Origin: Octadecabacter sp.
Lineage (GTDB): Bacteria > Pseudomonadota > Alphaproteobacteria > Rhodobacterales > Rhodobacteraceae
DNA: 24,488 nucleotides
Reading direction: 5' to 3'
Assembly: GCA_003533975.1 (NCBI GenBank)
Contig: DQCL01000239.1
Location: forward strand, 1 to 24,488
Position 1 is the stretch's first letter. Each line of letters opens with the position of its first letter. The position numbers were made by a program, and so were the translations under genes. The notes beneath the pieces were generated by a model. The model saw nothing but the letters and a program-made list of their open reading frames with translations. It was not told where the DNA came from and made no database searches. Below are positions 8,009-16,594 of this stretch, piece by piece.

Positions 8009-9598
8009 ATGACTGACCTTCACCCTATTTCCCGTGCATTACTGTCTGTTTCTGACAAGGTTGGACTGATTGAGTTGGGAAAGGCGCTCGCTGCGCGCGG
8101 TGTTGAACTGCTCTCGACTGGTGGCAGCGCCAAGGCCCTGCGCGATGCCGGACTTGATGTGCGCGACGTTGCCGATGTGACAGGTTTCCCTGAGATGATG
8201 GACGGGCGCGTTAAGACGCTTCACCCTGGTGTGCACGGCGGCCTTTTGGCGCTGCGCGATAACGATGAACACGTCGCCGCGATGGAAGAGCACAACATCG
8301 GTGCGATCGACCTGTTGGTTGTGAACCTTTATCCGTTCGAAGCAGCTTTGGCGCGTGGTGCCGAGTATGATGAGATGATTGAAAACATTGACATCGGTGG
8401 CCCTGCGATGATCCGCGCGGCTGCCAAGAACCATTCCTTTGTGAACGTGGTTGTGGATGTCGAAGATTACGATGCACTGCTGGCTGAACTGGATGCCAAC
8501 GATGGCGCGACGTCCTTTGCGTTCCGCCAAACGCTTGCGCAAACCGCTTATGCCCGCACGGCTGCTTATGATGCGGCTGTCAGCACGTGGATGGCTGGCG
8601 CGATCGGAAATGAAGCGCCGCGCCGTAAGGCGGTCGCGGGTACACTGGCGCAAACATTGCGTTACGGCGAGAACCCGCACCAAGCGGCAGCGTTTTATAC
8701 GGATGGTTCTAACCGAGCGGGCGTTGCTACGGCGACCCAACATCAGGGTAAAGAGCTGTCCTATAACAACATCAACGACACCGATGCGGCGTTCGAACTG
8801 GTGAGCGAATTTAGCGCGGCTGATGGGCCTGCTGTCGCGATCATCAAGCACGCGAACCCATGTGGCGTTGCCAAAGGTGCGACACTGGTCGAAGCCTATC
8901 AGAAGGCGTTCGAATGTGATCAGACGTCCGCGTTCGGCGGTATCATCGCGTTGAATGGTGAGTTGGATGCGCAGACTGCTGAGGCGATCACGGGTATTTT
9001 CACCGAAGTCGTCATTGCGCCGTCGGTGACGGACGAAGCCAAGGCAATGTTCGCTGCGAAGAAAAATCTGCGTTTGCTGACAACAGGTGGTTTGGCCGAT
9101 CCGATGGCGGTTGCAGAGACCATTCGCCAAGTGTCTGGCGGGTATCTGATGCAGAACAAGGATAACGGACATATTGCGGCGGCTGACCTGAAGGTTGTCA
9201 CCAAGGTTGCGCCGACAGACGAACAACTTGTCGATCTGTTGTTCGCTTGGAAAGTGGCCAAGCACGTTAAATCCAACGCGATTGTCTACGTTAAAGACGG
9301 CGCAACGGTTGGCGTTGGCGCTGGGCAGATGTCGCGTCTTGATTCTGCTTTGATTGCTGCGACCAAGGCGCAACGTATGGCAGATGCGCTTGGCTTGCCT
9401 GAAAGTCTTGCCAAAGGTGCGGCTGTGGCGTCCGATGCGTTCTTCCCGTTTGCGGATGGTTTGCTTGAAGCGGCGGCTGCGGGCGCGTCTTGCGTGATCC
9501 AGCCTGGTGGGTCTATGAGGGATGACGAAGTGATTGCGGCCGCTGATGAGGCAGGACTTGCAATGGTGTTTACGGGTATGCGCCATTTTCGGCACTAA
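8009..9598 (+). CDS. purH: Bifunctional AICAR formyltransferase / IMP cyclohydrolase PurH
   Basis: PurH performs the last two steps of de novo purine synthesis: formylation of AICAR and cyclisation to IMP. The 529-residue protein is full length. The N-terminal IMP cyclohydrolase (MGS-like) domain shows [54 protein letters not shown] and [17 protein letters not shown]. The transformylase part shows [45 protein letters not shown] and the C-terminal FTGMRHFRH ending. The ATG at 8009 follows GAGGGGG and opens the conserved N-terminus; the frame extends 38 codons upstream, but that part would overlap the heparinase-like gene. The 19-base gap to that gene suggests co-transcription. Confidence 0.98.
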   Translation: MTDLHPISRALLSVSDKVGLIELGKALAARGVELLSTGGSAKALRDAGLDVRDVADVTGFPEMMDGRVKTLHPGVHGGLLALRDNDEHVAAMEEHNIGAIDLLVVNLYPFEAALARGAEYDEMIENIDIGGPAMIRAAAKNHSFVNVVVDVEDYDALLAELDANDGATSFAFRQTLAQTAYARTAAYDAAVSTWMAGAIGNEAPRRKAVAGTLAQTLRYGENPHQAAAFYTDGSNRAGVATATQHQGKELSYNNINDTDAAFELVSEFSAADGPAVAIIKHANPCGVAKGATLVEAYQKAFECDQTSAFGGIIALNGELDAQTAEAITGIFTEVVIAPSVTDEAKAMFAAKKNLRLLTTGGLADPMAVAETIRQVSGGYLMQNKDNGHIAAADLKVVTKVAPTDEQLVDLLFAWKVAKHVKSNAIVYVKDGATVGVGAGQMSRLDSALIAATKAQRMADALGLPESLAKGAAVASDAFFPFADGLLEAAAAGASCVIQPGGSMRDDEVIAAADEAGLAMVFTGMRHFRH

Positions 9599-9622
9599 CA
9601 ATTCGTTGAAAGGGCCACTTTG

Positions 9623-10105
9623 ATGCGGCTGACATTCTGGACAGGATTTTGGATTTTCTTGCTTGATCAAGCGACGAAATATGTCGTGCTTTATCTGGTG
9701 AACCTTCCGGCCCAACCCAACCAATCCTATGATGTCTTCGCACCATTCCTAACGTTGCGCATGGCGTGGAACCGTGGCGTGAATTTCGGGCTGTTCGCTG
9801 ATTTTGACATGCGTTGGGTGCTCATCGGGGTTGCTTTGGTGATTTCCGGTTTTGTGATTTGGTGGATTCACCGCGAAAAGAACATTGGGCGCTGGGCTTA
9901 TATCAGTGCGGGTCTTTTGGTTGGCGGTGCGCTGGGTAATGTGGTTGATCGTGCCATTCATGGCGCAGTTGCGGACTTCATTAATATGTCCTGCTGTGGA
10001 ATTAATAACCCTTATGCGTTCAATATCGCCGACATTTCGATCTTTGCTGGTGCTATCGGGCTTGTTTTGTTCACCGATGGCGGCGACAAAAAGAAGACTG
10101 CGTGA
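9623..10105 (+). CDS. lspA: Lipoprotein signal peptidase LspA (signal peptidase II)
   Basis: LspA is an inner-membrane aspartyl protease that removes signal peptides from prolipoproteins after diacylglyceryl modification. The 160-residue protein has four hydrophobic segments. It carries the motifs MAWNRGVNFGLF (Asn50, Asn54), GGALGNVVDRAIHGAVADFI with catalytic Asp118, and AFNIADISIFAG with Asp137. The start is the ATG at 9623 (MRLTFW), preceded by GAAAGGG. The gap to purH is 24 bases. Nearby likely substrates are encoded at 10156, 15329 and 15699, and the next gene downstream is one of them. Confidence 0.97.
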   Translation: MRLTFWTGFWIFLLDQATKYVVLYLVNLPAQPNQSYDVFAPFLTLRMAWNRGVNFGLFADFDMRWVLIGVALVISGFVIWWIHREKNIGRWAYISAGLLVGGALGNVVDRAIHGAVADFINMSCCGINNPYAFNIADISIFAGAIGLVLFTDGGDKKKTA

Positions 10106-10155
10106 CGCGCGGCTAGGTTTGCGCTAAAACGCAGTAGGGAAGACGTGAGGGTAGA

Positions 10156-10656
10156 ATGAAACTGATTTTTTGTTTCGGAATGATTGCGATGCTGACCGCC
10201 TGTGCGGGTGGCGATCGTGGCTTGCGCGACCTGCGTGCCAATGGTGGTGGACCTGATGAATTCCGCGTGTTGCCGATGCAGCAGCTGACTTTGCCTGCCG
10301 ACGTTTCAAACCTGCCGACACCGACGCCGGGGGGTGCAAATCTTACGGACCCACGCCCGAATGCCGATGCTGTTGCAGTTCTCGGCGGTAACCCTAACGC
10401 ACTGGTTCCGAACGGTATTCCGGCGCGCGACGGTGCTTTGGTAACGGCTGCGGGCCGCAATGGTGTCGATCCTGCCATCCGTCAAACGCTTGCATCTGAG
10501 GATGCGGCATTCCGCAACCGTCAGACCCGGTTTGGATTTTTACGTGGACGTGACCGCTATTTCAGTGCCTATGCACGCCAAGCGCTCGACGCTTACAGCG
10601 AGCTCCAGCGGTTCCGTGATGCAGGCATCGCGACACCATCTGCGCCACCACAATAG
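10156..10656 (+). CDS. DUF3035 domain-containing lipoprotein
   Basis: The 166-residue product starts with a lipoprotein signal (MKLIFCFGMIAMLTAC) whose lipobox LTAC predicts lipidation at Cys16. The body is proline- and asparagine-rich with the family-typical GPDEFRVLPMQQLTLP, followed by LPTPTPGGANLTDPRP and a helical C-terminus (QTRFGFLRGRDRYFSAYARQ, ALDAYSELQRFRDAG). This fits DUF3035, an alphaproteobacterial lipoprotein family with no firm function. It follows lspA by 50 bases, so the processing enzyme and a substrate are adjacent. GAGGGTAG precedes the ATG. The next gene begins 87 bases later and seems to have its own promoter. Confidence 0.88.
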   Translation: MKLIFCFGMIAMLTACAGGDRGLRDLRANGGGPDEFRVLPMQQLTLPADVSNLPTPTPGGANLTDPRPNADAVAVLGGNPNALVPNGIPARDGALVTAAGRNGVDPAIRQTLASEDAAFRNRQTRFGFLRGRDRYFSAYARQALDAYSELQRFRDAGIATPSAPPQ

Positions 10657-10688
10657 CTAACAACTGCCTCACATCCGCGTATGGCCCC

Positions 10689-10716
10689 TTGAAGCTCGCC
10701 CAACGTGGCGTAGGTT
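10689..10716 (+). promoter_or_regulatory. Candidate promoter upstream of the M16 gene pair (TTGAAG-N16-TAGGTT)
   Basis: TTGAAG at 10689-10694 and TAGGTT at 10711-10716 are 16 bases apart, about 27 bases before the first M16 start codon. GGAG lies between the -10 box and the ATG. By-eye match; the -10 agreement is modest. Confidence 0.35.
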
Positions 10717-10743
10717 CTCATTAGATATTTGCGGAGTATATTG

Positions 10744-12069
10744 ATGCGCCTTTTAGCTGCGGCCCTTGCCGTGTTTGCCACAACGACCCTCGCCGAAGAG
10801 GTCACGACCTATCAGCTCGACAATGGGATGGATGTTGTGGTCATCGAAGACCACCGTGCGCCGGTTGTAGTGCATATGCTTTGGTATCGGGCTGGGTCTG
10901 CGGATGAACCTGTGGGCAGTTCCGGTGTGGCGCATTATCTTGAACATCTTCTGTTCAAGGCGACTGAGAACGTTGAATCCGGCGAGTTCCAACGCATTGT
11001 CGCTGAGAATGGCGGCTCTGATAACGCGTTCACTAGTTATGATTATACCGGCTACTTCCAGCGTGTCGCGGCAGACCGCCTGCCGCTTATGATGCAATAT
11101 GAGGCCGACCGGATGAACAATCTGGTGCTGACCGAGGAAGACATCGTGACCGAACGTGGTGTGATTCTGGAAGAGCGCAATCAGCGGACAGAAAACTCCC
11201 CCGGTGCATTGGCGCGCGAACAAATGCGTGCGGCGCAGTTTTTGAATCATCGGTACGGCGTTCCCATCATTGGTTGGAAACATGAGATGGAAACGCTGGA
11301 TATGGAGGACGCGCTGTCGTTCTACGACATCTACTATTCCCCCAATAACGCGATCCTTGTGGTGGCGGGTGACGTGCAGCCCGATGAGGTGTTGGCGCTG
11401 GCGCAAGAGCATTACGGCCCGCTTCCGGTTGAGACGAACTTGCCGGAGCGGTTCCGCACGCAAGAGCCGCCACAAACCGCAGAGCGCCGCCTGATTTTTG
11501 AAGACCCGCGCGTTGCACAGCCGTACATCAGCCGTAGCTACATTGCGCCTGAGCGGAACGAGAGTGCGCAAGAAGACGCCGCAGCGTTGACCTATTTGGC
11601 GGAACTTCTGGGCGGGTCGCCGTTTACGTCGGCACTCGGGATTGCGCTTCAGTTTGATACCAACACGGCTGTTTATGCAGGGGCTTATTATGATGGGCTG
11701 AACCTTGATGATGGAACGTTCGGGATGACAGTGGTGCCCGCCGAGGGCGTGACCCTTCAAGACGCCGAAAACGCGATGGATGCGGCTGTTGCTGCATTTC
11801 TTAAGGACGGCATAGATCCCGTCCGCATGGAAGCACTGCGCACGCAGCTGAAAGCAGGTGAAATTTATGCCCGCGATAATGTAGGCGGTTTGGCGCGTCG
11901 GTACGGTGCTGCGCTAACGTCCGGCCTTACGGTGGAAGATGTGCAAGCATGGCCCGATGTTCTCCAAGCGGTCACCGCCGAAGACGTACTTGCCGCCGCT
12001 GAACGTGTGCTGGATCGCGACCATTCCGTTACAGGCTGGATTGTTCCAAGCCGGGAGATTCTCCAATGA
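10744..12069 (+). CDS. M16 family zinc metallopeptidase (catalytic-type subunit), exported
   Basis: The 441-residue protein has a signal peptide (MRLLAAALAVFATTTLAEE) and the inverted zinc motif HYLEH (residues 64-68: His64, Glu67, His68), with the distal glutamate probably Glu144 in TERGVILEER, 75 residues after His68. The order of an N-terminal catalytic M16 domain followed by a C-terminal M16 domain is typical for M16B processing proteases. The start is ATG 10744, 7 bases after a GGAG. Its last four bases overlap the next M16 gene (ATGA), implying coupled translation. It probably forms a periplasmic heterodimer with that product and degrades or processes peptides there. The substrate is unknown. 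Confidence 0.93.
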   Translation: MRLLAAALAVFATTTLAEEVTTYQLDNGMDVVVIEDHRAPVVVHMLWYRAGSADEPVGSSGVAHYLEHLLFKATENVESGEFQRIVAENGGSDNAFTSYDYTGYFQRVAADRLPLMMQYEADRMNNLVLTEEDIVTERGVILEERNQRTENSPGALAREQMRAAQFLNHRYGVPIIGWKHEMETLDMEDALSFYDIYYSPNNAILVVAGDVQPDEVLALAQEHYGPLPVETNLPERFRTQEPPQTAERRLIFEDPRVAQPYISRSYIAPERNESAQEDAAALTYLAELLGGSPFTSALGIALQFDTNTAVYAGAYYDGLNLDDGTFGMTVVPAEGVTLQDAENAMDAAVAAFLKDGIDPVRMEALRTQLKAGEIYARDNVGGLARRYGAALTSGLTVEDVQAWPDVLQAVTAEDVLAAAERVLDRDHSVTGWIVPSREILQ

Positions 12070-13376
12070 TCCGATTTATTTTCGCAGCCTTTTTGATGCT
12101 TTCAGCCGCCAGCGCCCAAGCGCAAATGGAAATACAAGAAGTGACGTCCCCCGGTGGCATTGATGCATGGTTGGTGCAGGAGGACTCGATTCCGTTTGTG
12201 GCGCTTGAAATCATTATTGATGGCGGTGCTTCGTTGGACATGCCGGGCAAACGCGGCGCTACGAACTTGATGATGGCGCTTTTGGAAGAAGGATCAGGTG
12301 ATTTAACAGCGCGTGAGTTCCAAGCAACGCTTGAGGGCATCGCGGCCTCATTCGGATTTAGCGCCTATGACGATTCGATCTCTATTTCTGCGACGTTCCT
12401 GACTGAAAACCGCGATGAAGCCGTCGCATTATTACGCGGAGCGTTGACCGACCCGAGCTTTGATGAAGACGCGGTTGAGCGCGTGCGTGCACAAGTGCAA
12501 TCCATCCTGCGTTCGGACGCCCAAGACCCTGACAGCATTGCAAACGCGACGTTTGATGCGGCTGCGTTTGGGGATCATCCCTATGGTTCGTCGCTTGATG
12601 GCACGGCGGAAACCGTCGCGGCGCTGACCCAAGCGGACCTGTTTGAAGCGCACCGGAATGCGCTGGTGCAATCGCGTATATATGTGGGCGCAGCGGGTGA
12701 TATTTCCGCAGAGGAGCTTGGCATGTTGATGGATGATTTGTTGGGCGACTTGCCAATGGAGGGGCCTGAGCTACCGTCGCGTGTGGAATTCAGCCTGACC
12801 GGTGGCATGACAGTCGTGCCCTTCGACACACCACAATCTGTCGCCTTGTTTGGGCATGCTGGGATTGAACGGGACGACGATGACTTTTTTTCCGCCTACT
12901 TGCTGAATGAAATTCTCGGTGGGCGCGGTGTCGAAAGCCGTCTTATGCATGAGGTGCGTGAAAAACGCGGACTGACCTATGGTATTTCAACCTACCTTGT
13001 CCCCAAGACCTCAAGCGAGATCTATCTGGGCACTGTGGCGTCGGCCAACGAAACGATGGCGGAAGTGGTCGATGTTGTGCGCGCTCAATGGGCGCTGATG
13101 GCGACTGAGGGCGTGAGCGCAGAGGAGCTGGAACAAGCTAAAACCTATCTGACGGGCGCCTATCCGTTGCGGTTTGATGGCAACGCCGAAATCGCGGGTA
13201 TCCTTGCTTCGATGCAGTGGACCGATCTGACGCCAGAATACATTGTGAACCGCAATGATTTCGTAAACGCAGTTACGTTGGAAGATATCAACCGCGTCGC
13301 AGCCGAGTTGCTGGACCCTGAGGGTTTGCACTTCGTTGTCGTCGGCCAGCCTGATGGCTTGGAAAGCAGCGATTAA
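12066..13376 (+). CDS. M16 family protein lacking the zinc motif (partner subunit), exported
   Basis: The 436-residue protein has a signal peptide (MIRFIFAAFLMLSAASAQAQ) and the M16 fold, but where HxxEH should stand it reads KRGATNLMMALLEEGSGDLT, so the zinc ligands are missing. The C-terminal half keeps ILGGRGVESRLMHEVREKRG followed by LTYGIS, containing the Arg/Tyr pair that M16 proteins use to hold substrate. This mirrors mitochondrial processing peptidase and bacterial M16B heterodimers, in which one subunit supplies zinc and the other the Arg-Tyr pair. Its ATG overlaps the upstream stop by four bases. It ends 50 bases before mutL. Confidence 0.92.
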   Translation: MIRFIFAAFLMLSAASAQAQMEIQEVTSPGGIDAWLVQEDSIPFVALEIIIDGGASLDMPGKRGATNLMMALLEEGSGDLTAREFQATLEGIAASFGFSAYDDSISISATFLTENRDEAVALLRGALTDPSFDEDAVERVRAQVQSILRSDAQDPDSIANATFDAAAFGDHPYGSSLDGTAETVAALTQADLFEAHRNALVQSRIYVGAAGDISAEELGMLMDDLLGDLPMEGPELPSRVEFSLTGGMTVVPFDTPQSVALFGHAGIERDDDDFFSAYLLNEILGGRGVESRLMHEVREKRGLTYGISTYLVPKTSSEIYLGTVASANETMAEVVDVVRAQWALMATEGVSAEELEQAKTYLTGAYPLRFDGNAEIAGILASMQWTDLTPEYIVNRNDFVNAVTLEDINRVAAELLDPEGLHFVVVGQPDGLESSD

Positions 13377-13426
13377 CCATCAATAAGCCTGTCAGAATCG
13401 CTTAATGGCGTGCTAGTTATAGCGTT

Positions 13427-15256
13427 ATGTCCGCACCCGACCCCAACATAGGCGATTCTCGGCCCGTCATCCGCCAGCTTGACGATGCAGCGATCAACCG
13501 TATCGCGGCGGGTGAAGTTGTGGAGCGCCCTGCGTCTGCGGTGAAAGAGCTTGTCGAAAACGCGCTTGATGCGAAGGCTACGCGGATTGAAATTTCCATC
13601 GCTGATGGTGGTAAAACGCTGATCCGCGTGACGGACAACGGGCTGGGCATGACGGCGAATGACCTGCCGCTTGCGCTGTCGCGTCATGCAACGTCCAAGA
13701 TCGACGGGACCGACCTTCTCAACATTCATAGTTTCGGGTTTCGTGGAGAGGCCTTGCCGTCCCTTGGTGCGGTCGGCCGTTTGACGATCCGAAGCCGTAC
13801 CGCTGACGGGGAAGGCGCAGAAGTAACCGTTGCGGGTGGTGAACATGGTGCAGTTCGCCCCGCCGCGCTTACGATTGGTACCGTCGTTGAGTTGCGCGAC
13901 TTGTTTTATGCGACGCCCGCACGTTTGAAGTTTCTACGCACGGACCGTGCCGAGATGCAGGCGATTAATGATGTGATCAAACGTCTCGCGATGGCGGAGC
14001 CTTTCGTGACGTTTATTCTGACGGATGTGTCCCAAGGGAAGTCCCGTGTCACGTTTCGGGCGGATGCGGAAACCGGTGATTTGTTCGAAGGGTTGCATGC
14101 GCGTTTGCGCAGCGTTTTGGGTAAGGATTTTGCCGACAATGCCTTGCCGATTGATGTGGTGCGTGAGGATGTGCATTTGACGGGGTACGCTGCGCTGCCG
14201 ACCTATTCGCGCGGTTCGGCAGTGCAACAATTCCTGTATGTAAACGGCCGTCCGGTGCGCGACAAAGTCCTGATCGGCGCCTTACGCGGGGCCTATATGG
14301 ACACGCTTAGTCGTGACCGCCACCCAGCTGCATGCCTGTTCATCGACCTTGATCCAACCCGCGTTGATGTGAACGTGCATCCCGCGAAATCAGAAGTGCG
14401 GTTTCGCGATCCCGGTGTTGTGCGTGGCCTTATTGTGAGCGGTTTGCGTGCGGCGTTGGCCGCTGCTGGGCATCGCGCATCAACCACCGTCGCAAGCGCG
14501 ACTTTGGGGGCAATGCAGCCGGAACAAACTGCTGGGCGCGTCTATCAAATGGATCGACCGACTGGTGGCAGTGGCCCCGCGTACCGCCCGCCGGAAGGCG
14601 CGATGGGTTTTGCGGAAATGGCACCTGATATGTCTGGGCGTGTTGATGTTGTAGAAGATGCGCCACGTGCAGAAGAACGCCCGCTAGGTGCCGCGCGCGC
14701 GCAGGTGCATGAGAACTACATCATTGCGCAAACCGAGAACGGGATCGTGATCGTTGACGGGCATGCCGCGCACGAACGTCTGGTTTACGAAAAGCTGAAA
14801 ACCCAAATGGCGGAGAACGGTGTCGCGGCGCAGGCGCTTTTGATTCCCGAGATTATTGAAATGTCTGACGGGGATGCGGCGCAGTTATTGTCTGTGGCCG
14901 ATGATTTGTCGCGTTTCGGGCTGACGATTGAACCATTTGGCGGTGGCGCAATTGCCGTGCGTGAAACGCCCGCGATTTTGGGCGAAGTGAACGCGGAAGC
15001 CATGCTGCGCGATATTCTGGATGAGTTGAGCGACCAAGGGTCAAGCACGCTGGTTCAAGAAAAGCTCGAAGCGATTCTAAGCCGTGTGGCCTGTCATGGG
15101 TCTATCCGCACGGGCCGTGTGATGCGCGGTGAGGAGATGAACGCCTTATTGCGCGAGATGGAAACAACGCCGCGATCTGGGCAATGCAACCATGGGCGGC
15201 CAACCTATGTTGAACTTAAACTAACTGATATTGAACGGCTCTTTGGGCGCACGTAG
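13427..15256 (+). CDS. mutL: DNA mismatch repair protein MutL
   Basis: MutL couples MutS mismatch recognition to strand incision. The 609-residue protein has the N-terminal GHKL ATPase: IAAGEVVERPASAVKELVEN, the DNGLGM box at 70-75, SRHATSKI and SFGFRGEALPSLGAVG. The C-terminal dimerisation region contains DGHAAHERLVYE at 444-455, a variant of the DQHA(X)2E(X)4E endonuclease motif, plus VACHGSIRTG and GQCNHGRPTYVEL. This suggests a self-nicking MutL, as expected outside the MutH-bearing gammaproteobacteria. A proline/glycine-rich linker separates the two halves. No convincing Shine-Dalgarno sequence precedes ATG 13427. A TAGTTA sequence 7 bases before the ATG could be a -10 box, which would make the message leaderless. 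Confidence 0.97.
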   Translation: MSAPDPNIGDSRPVIRQLDDAAINRIAAGEVVERPASAVKELVENALDAKATRIEISIADGGKTLIRVTDNGLGMTANDLPLALSRHATSKIDGTDLLNIHSFGFRGEALPSLGAVGRLTIRSRTADGEGAEVTVAGGEHGAVRPAALTIGTVVELRDLFYATPARLKFLRTDRAEMQAINDVIKRLAMAEPFVTFILTDVSQGKSRVTFRADAETGDLFEGLHARLRSVLGKDFADNALPIDVVREDVHLTGYAALPTYSRGSAVQQFLYVNGRPVRDKVLIGALRGAYMDTLSRDRHPAACLFIDLDPTRVDVNVHPAKSEVRFRDPGVVRGLIVSGLRAALAAAGHRASTTVASATLGAMQPEQTAGRVYQMDRPTGGSGPAYRPPEGAMGFAEMAPDMSGRVDVVEDAPRAEERPLGAARAQVHENYIIAQTENGIVIVDGHAAHERLVYEKLKTQMAENGVAAQALLIPEIIEMSDGDAAQLLSVADDLSRFGLTIEPFGGGAIAVRETPAILGEVNAEAMLRDILDELSDQGSSTLVQEKLEAILSRVACHGSIRTGRVMRGEEMNALLREMETTPRSGQCNHGRPTYVELKLTDIERLFGRT

Positions 15257-15277
15257 TGGATCAGCGTTAAATGCCTA

Positions 15278-15306
15278 TTGAGACACTGCAGTATGGGCGG
15301 TACCGT
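15278..15306 (+). promoter_or_regulatory. Candidate promoter for the small lipoprotein pair (TTGAGA-N17-TACCGT)
   Basis: TTGAGA at 15278-15283 and TACCGT at 15301-15306 have the ideal 17-base spacer and lie 22 bases before the first lipoprotein start. The site is in the 72-base gap after mutL, suggesting the two lipoprotein genes can be transcribed separately from it. Confidence 0.4.
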
Positions 15307-15328
15307 ATCTGCAACAGGGGAACATAAT

Positions 15329-15718
15329 ATGCGAACTCTTTTGGTGGCGATCTGCCCTTTGGCGCTTACAGCCTGCATGAACGTTGATTTGGCAACGACC
15401 CGCGCTGCGGCTGAAAACGTAAATCTTCTGGATGAAACGCGGCGTGTGGTTGATGTCGCCTACCGTGATCTTCCGTTTGATACTGGGCGGGTTTACGTCG
15501 TCGCAAATGAGCACGGCGATATGCACACATATTCGCTGACGCCATGTCAGGGTGATACGCATATCTGTGGCGGAACAGGGCGTGTTGGCCATGTTGAGCG
15601 GACGCCGGATTATTTTGTTGTGACGGGCGCGTATCGCGACCGCACGTTTTATTTGTCGCCCGGTGGCGATGGTTATCTGACTTGGCGAGGAGTAGATCGT
15701 GATCTTGCGTGGAATTAA
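15329..15718 (+). CDS. Small hypothetical lipoprotein
   Basis: The 129-residue product begins with a lipoprotein signal (MRTLLVAICPLALTAC) and lipobox LTAC, giving a predicted lipidated Cys16. The mature part has no motif I recognise. It contains two cysteines in LTPCQGDTHICGGTG that could form a disulfide, and the C-terminus is beta-like (DYFVVTGAYRDRTFYLSPGG). The ATG at 15329 is chosen because AGGGG stands 8 bases upstream and the signal peptide begins there; the frame runs 17 codons further upstream without any such features. The next gene starts within its last 20 bases in another frame. Envelope location is well supported; function is unknown. Confidence 0.8.
   Translation: MRTLLVAICPLALTACMNVDLATTRAAAENVNLLDETRRVVDVAYRDLPFDTGRVYVVANEHGDMHTYSLTPCQGDTHICGGTGRVGHVERTPDYFVVTGAYRDRTFYLSPGGDGYLTWRGVDRDLAWN
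15687..15692 (+). promoter_or_regulatory. Ribosome binding site that sets a GTG start
   Basis: GAGGAG lies 6 bases before the GTG at 15699 and inside the end of the preceding lipoprotein gene. It is the main reason for choosing GTG over the internal ATG codons at 15732 and 15741, which would cut into the lipoprotein signal peptide. Confidence 0.7.
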
Positions 15719-16091
15719 ACAAACGGCGCTAATGGCGTTGATGGGGACGATGTTGTCTGGCTGTCTGGCGGAATTGCCGGGTGGCGAAACGGGGCCATTT
15801 GCGCCCGGAAACACCCTGACGTTTTACTACCAATCGGTTTTAACTGACCCGCCTGATCAAGCGACGATCGTGTCTTGTGGTAATGATCTTTTTGCGAAAT
15901 CTTGCATTCGCCTTTCCAATGGCGCGACATTTGAATTGCAGCCGACTGAGACTGGCGTTTCGTATGGAAACGAAGAATTGCAGATGGTTTTGCAATTGGA
16001 TCCGGGGAATGTTCCGTCGGGCGTCGGCCAAGTGAATAACCTGACTTCAGGTGAAGCGACCGGTATGCGCTGGATTTCCCTGCCGTCCTAA
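15699..16091 (+). CDS. Small hypothetical lipoprotein (GTG start)
   Basis: The 130-residue protein starts at GTG and overlaps the upstream lipoprotein gene by 20 bases in a different frame, so translation is probably coupled. Its N-terminus is a lipoprotein signal with lipobox LSGC and predicted lipidated Cys22 (TALMALMGTMLSGC). The mature region is polar, with two further cysteines (IVSCGNDLFAKSCIRLSNG) that could pair, and no domain I recognise. Both small lipoproteins have two extra cysteines and similar size, but I see no clear sequence similarity between them. The gene is followed after 22 bases by a hairpin terminator, so it closes the transcript. Confidence 0.8.
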   Translation: MILRGIKQTALMALMGTMLSGCLAELPGGETGPFAPGNTLTFYYQSVLTDPPDQATIVSCGNDLFAKSCIRLSNGATFELQPTETGVSYGNEELQMVLQLDPGNVPSGVGQVNNLTSGEATGMRWISLPS

Positions 16092-16113
16092 GCTGTGACA
16101 ACTTGCAGTATCG

Positions 16114-16146
16114 AAAGGCGCTTTCAGGTCTTCTGGAGCGCCTTTT
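16114..16146 (+). terminator. Rho-independent terminator after the lipoprotein pair
   Basis: AAAGGCGCT (16114-16122) pairs perfectly with AGCGCCTTT (16137-16145) across a 14-base loop. The T-run is short (TTTTGGTTT), so strength is moderate. It closes the long plus-strand series ending at 16091. Confidence 0.7.
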
Positions 16147-16272
16147 GGTTTGTGTATAGGCGGCAAGGGCCGGCCTGTTACCACGTGTTCATGCTGGGGT
16201 TGCTTTGTTCTGGATCAACGTAAGCGGAACACGAACCTGCCTATGTTTATCCGGTAACAAGGAGGACCAAAG

Positions 16273-16587
16273 ATGAAAATTAACACCGATAAGGTCGCCG
16301 AGGTCATTATCCTTGCACGCGACATGGCCCGAAATCGCGGCCAGTTTGACAGCTTTATTTCCGGCCTGCGGGACGAGGAGAAGGCCAGTCTCGTTGCGAT
16401 CATGTGGATCGGGCGCGATAGTTTTGATGCGTCCGAATGGGACGAAGCATTTGAAACCGCAATAAGCGAAGCAACGACCCCAACACAGGATTACCTGCGG
16501 GGATCGCCACACCTTGCGGACCATCTTGAGAACGGACTTGATGCGTTGGGGATCTCGGCATCGTCCGAGGAAGACGAGCTTTATTAA
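16273..16587 (+). CDS. DUF3775 domain-containing protein
   Basis: The 104-residue soluble, acidic protein matches DUF3775: an N-terminal INTDKVAEVIILARDMA, the central LRDEEKASLVAIMWIGRDSF and a C-terminal TTPTQDYLRGSPHLADHLEN, which are the parts conserved in that family. The family is common in alphaproteobacteria and has no established role. An excellent ribosome site, AAGGAGG, stands 7 bases before the ATG, suggesting high translation. It is a single gene between the terminator at 16,130 and the convergent saccharopine dehydrogenase, whose stop is only 7 bases away. The 126 bases upstream hold no clear sigma-70 promoter to my eye. Confidence 0.85.
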   Translation: MKINTDKVAEVIILARDMARNRGQFDSFISGLRDEEKASLVAIMWIGRDSFDASEWDEAFETAISEATTPTQDYLRGSPHLADHLENGLDALGISASSEEDELY

Positions 16588-16594
16588 CTTTTGG

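Noticed and set aside
8039..9724. 561-codon open frame on the minus strand opposite purH
   Set aside because: It is the antisense of a fully conserved purH; the translation is rich in Arg, His and Cys with no family pattern, and openness follows from the codon bias of purH.
10753..11760. 335-codon open frame on the minus strand opposite the first M16 gene
   Set aside because: Shadow of the M16 gene; no recognisable motif, no ribosome site and atypical composition.
16175..16259. Inverted pair TGTTACC ... GGTAACA upstream of the DUF3775 gene
   Set aside because: The arms are 7 bases and roughly 75 bases apart, which is expected by chance and is too distant for a simple operator or hairpin.
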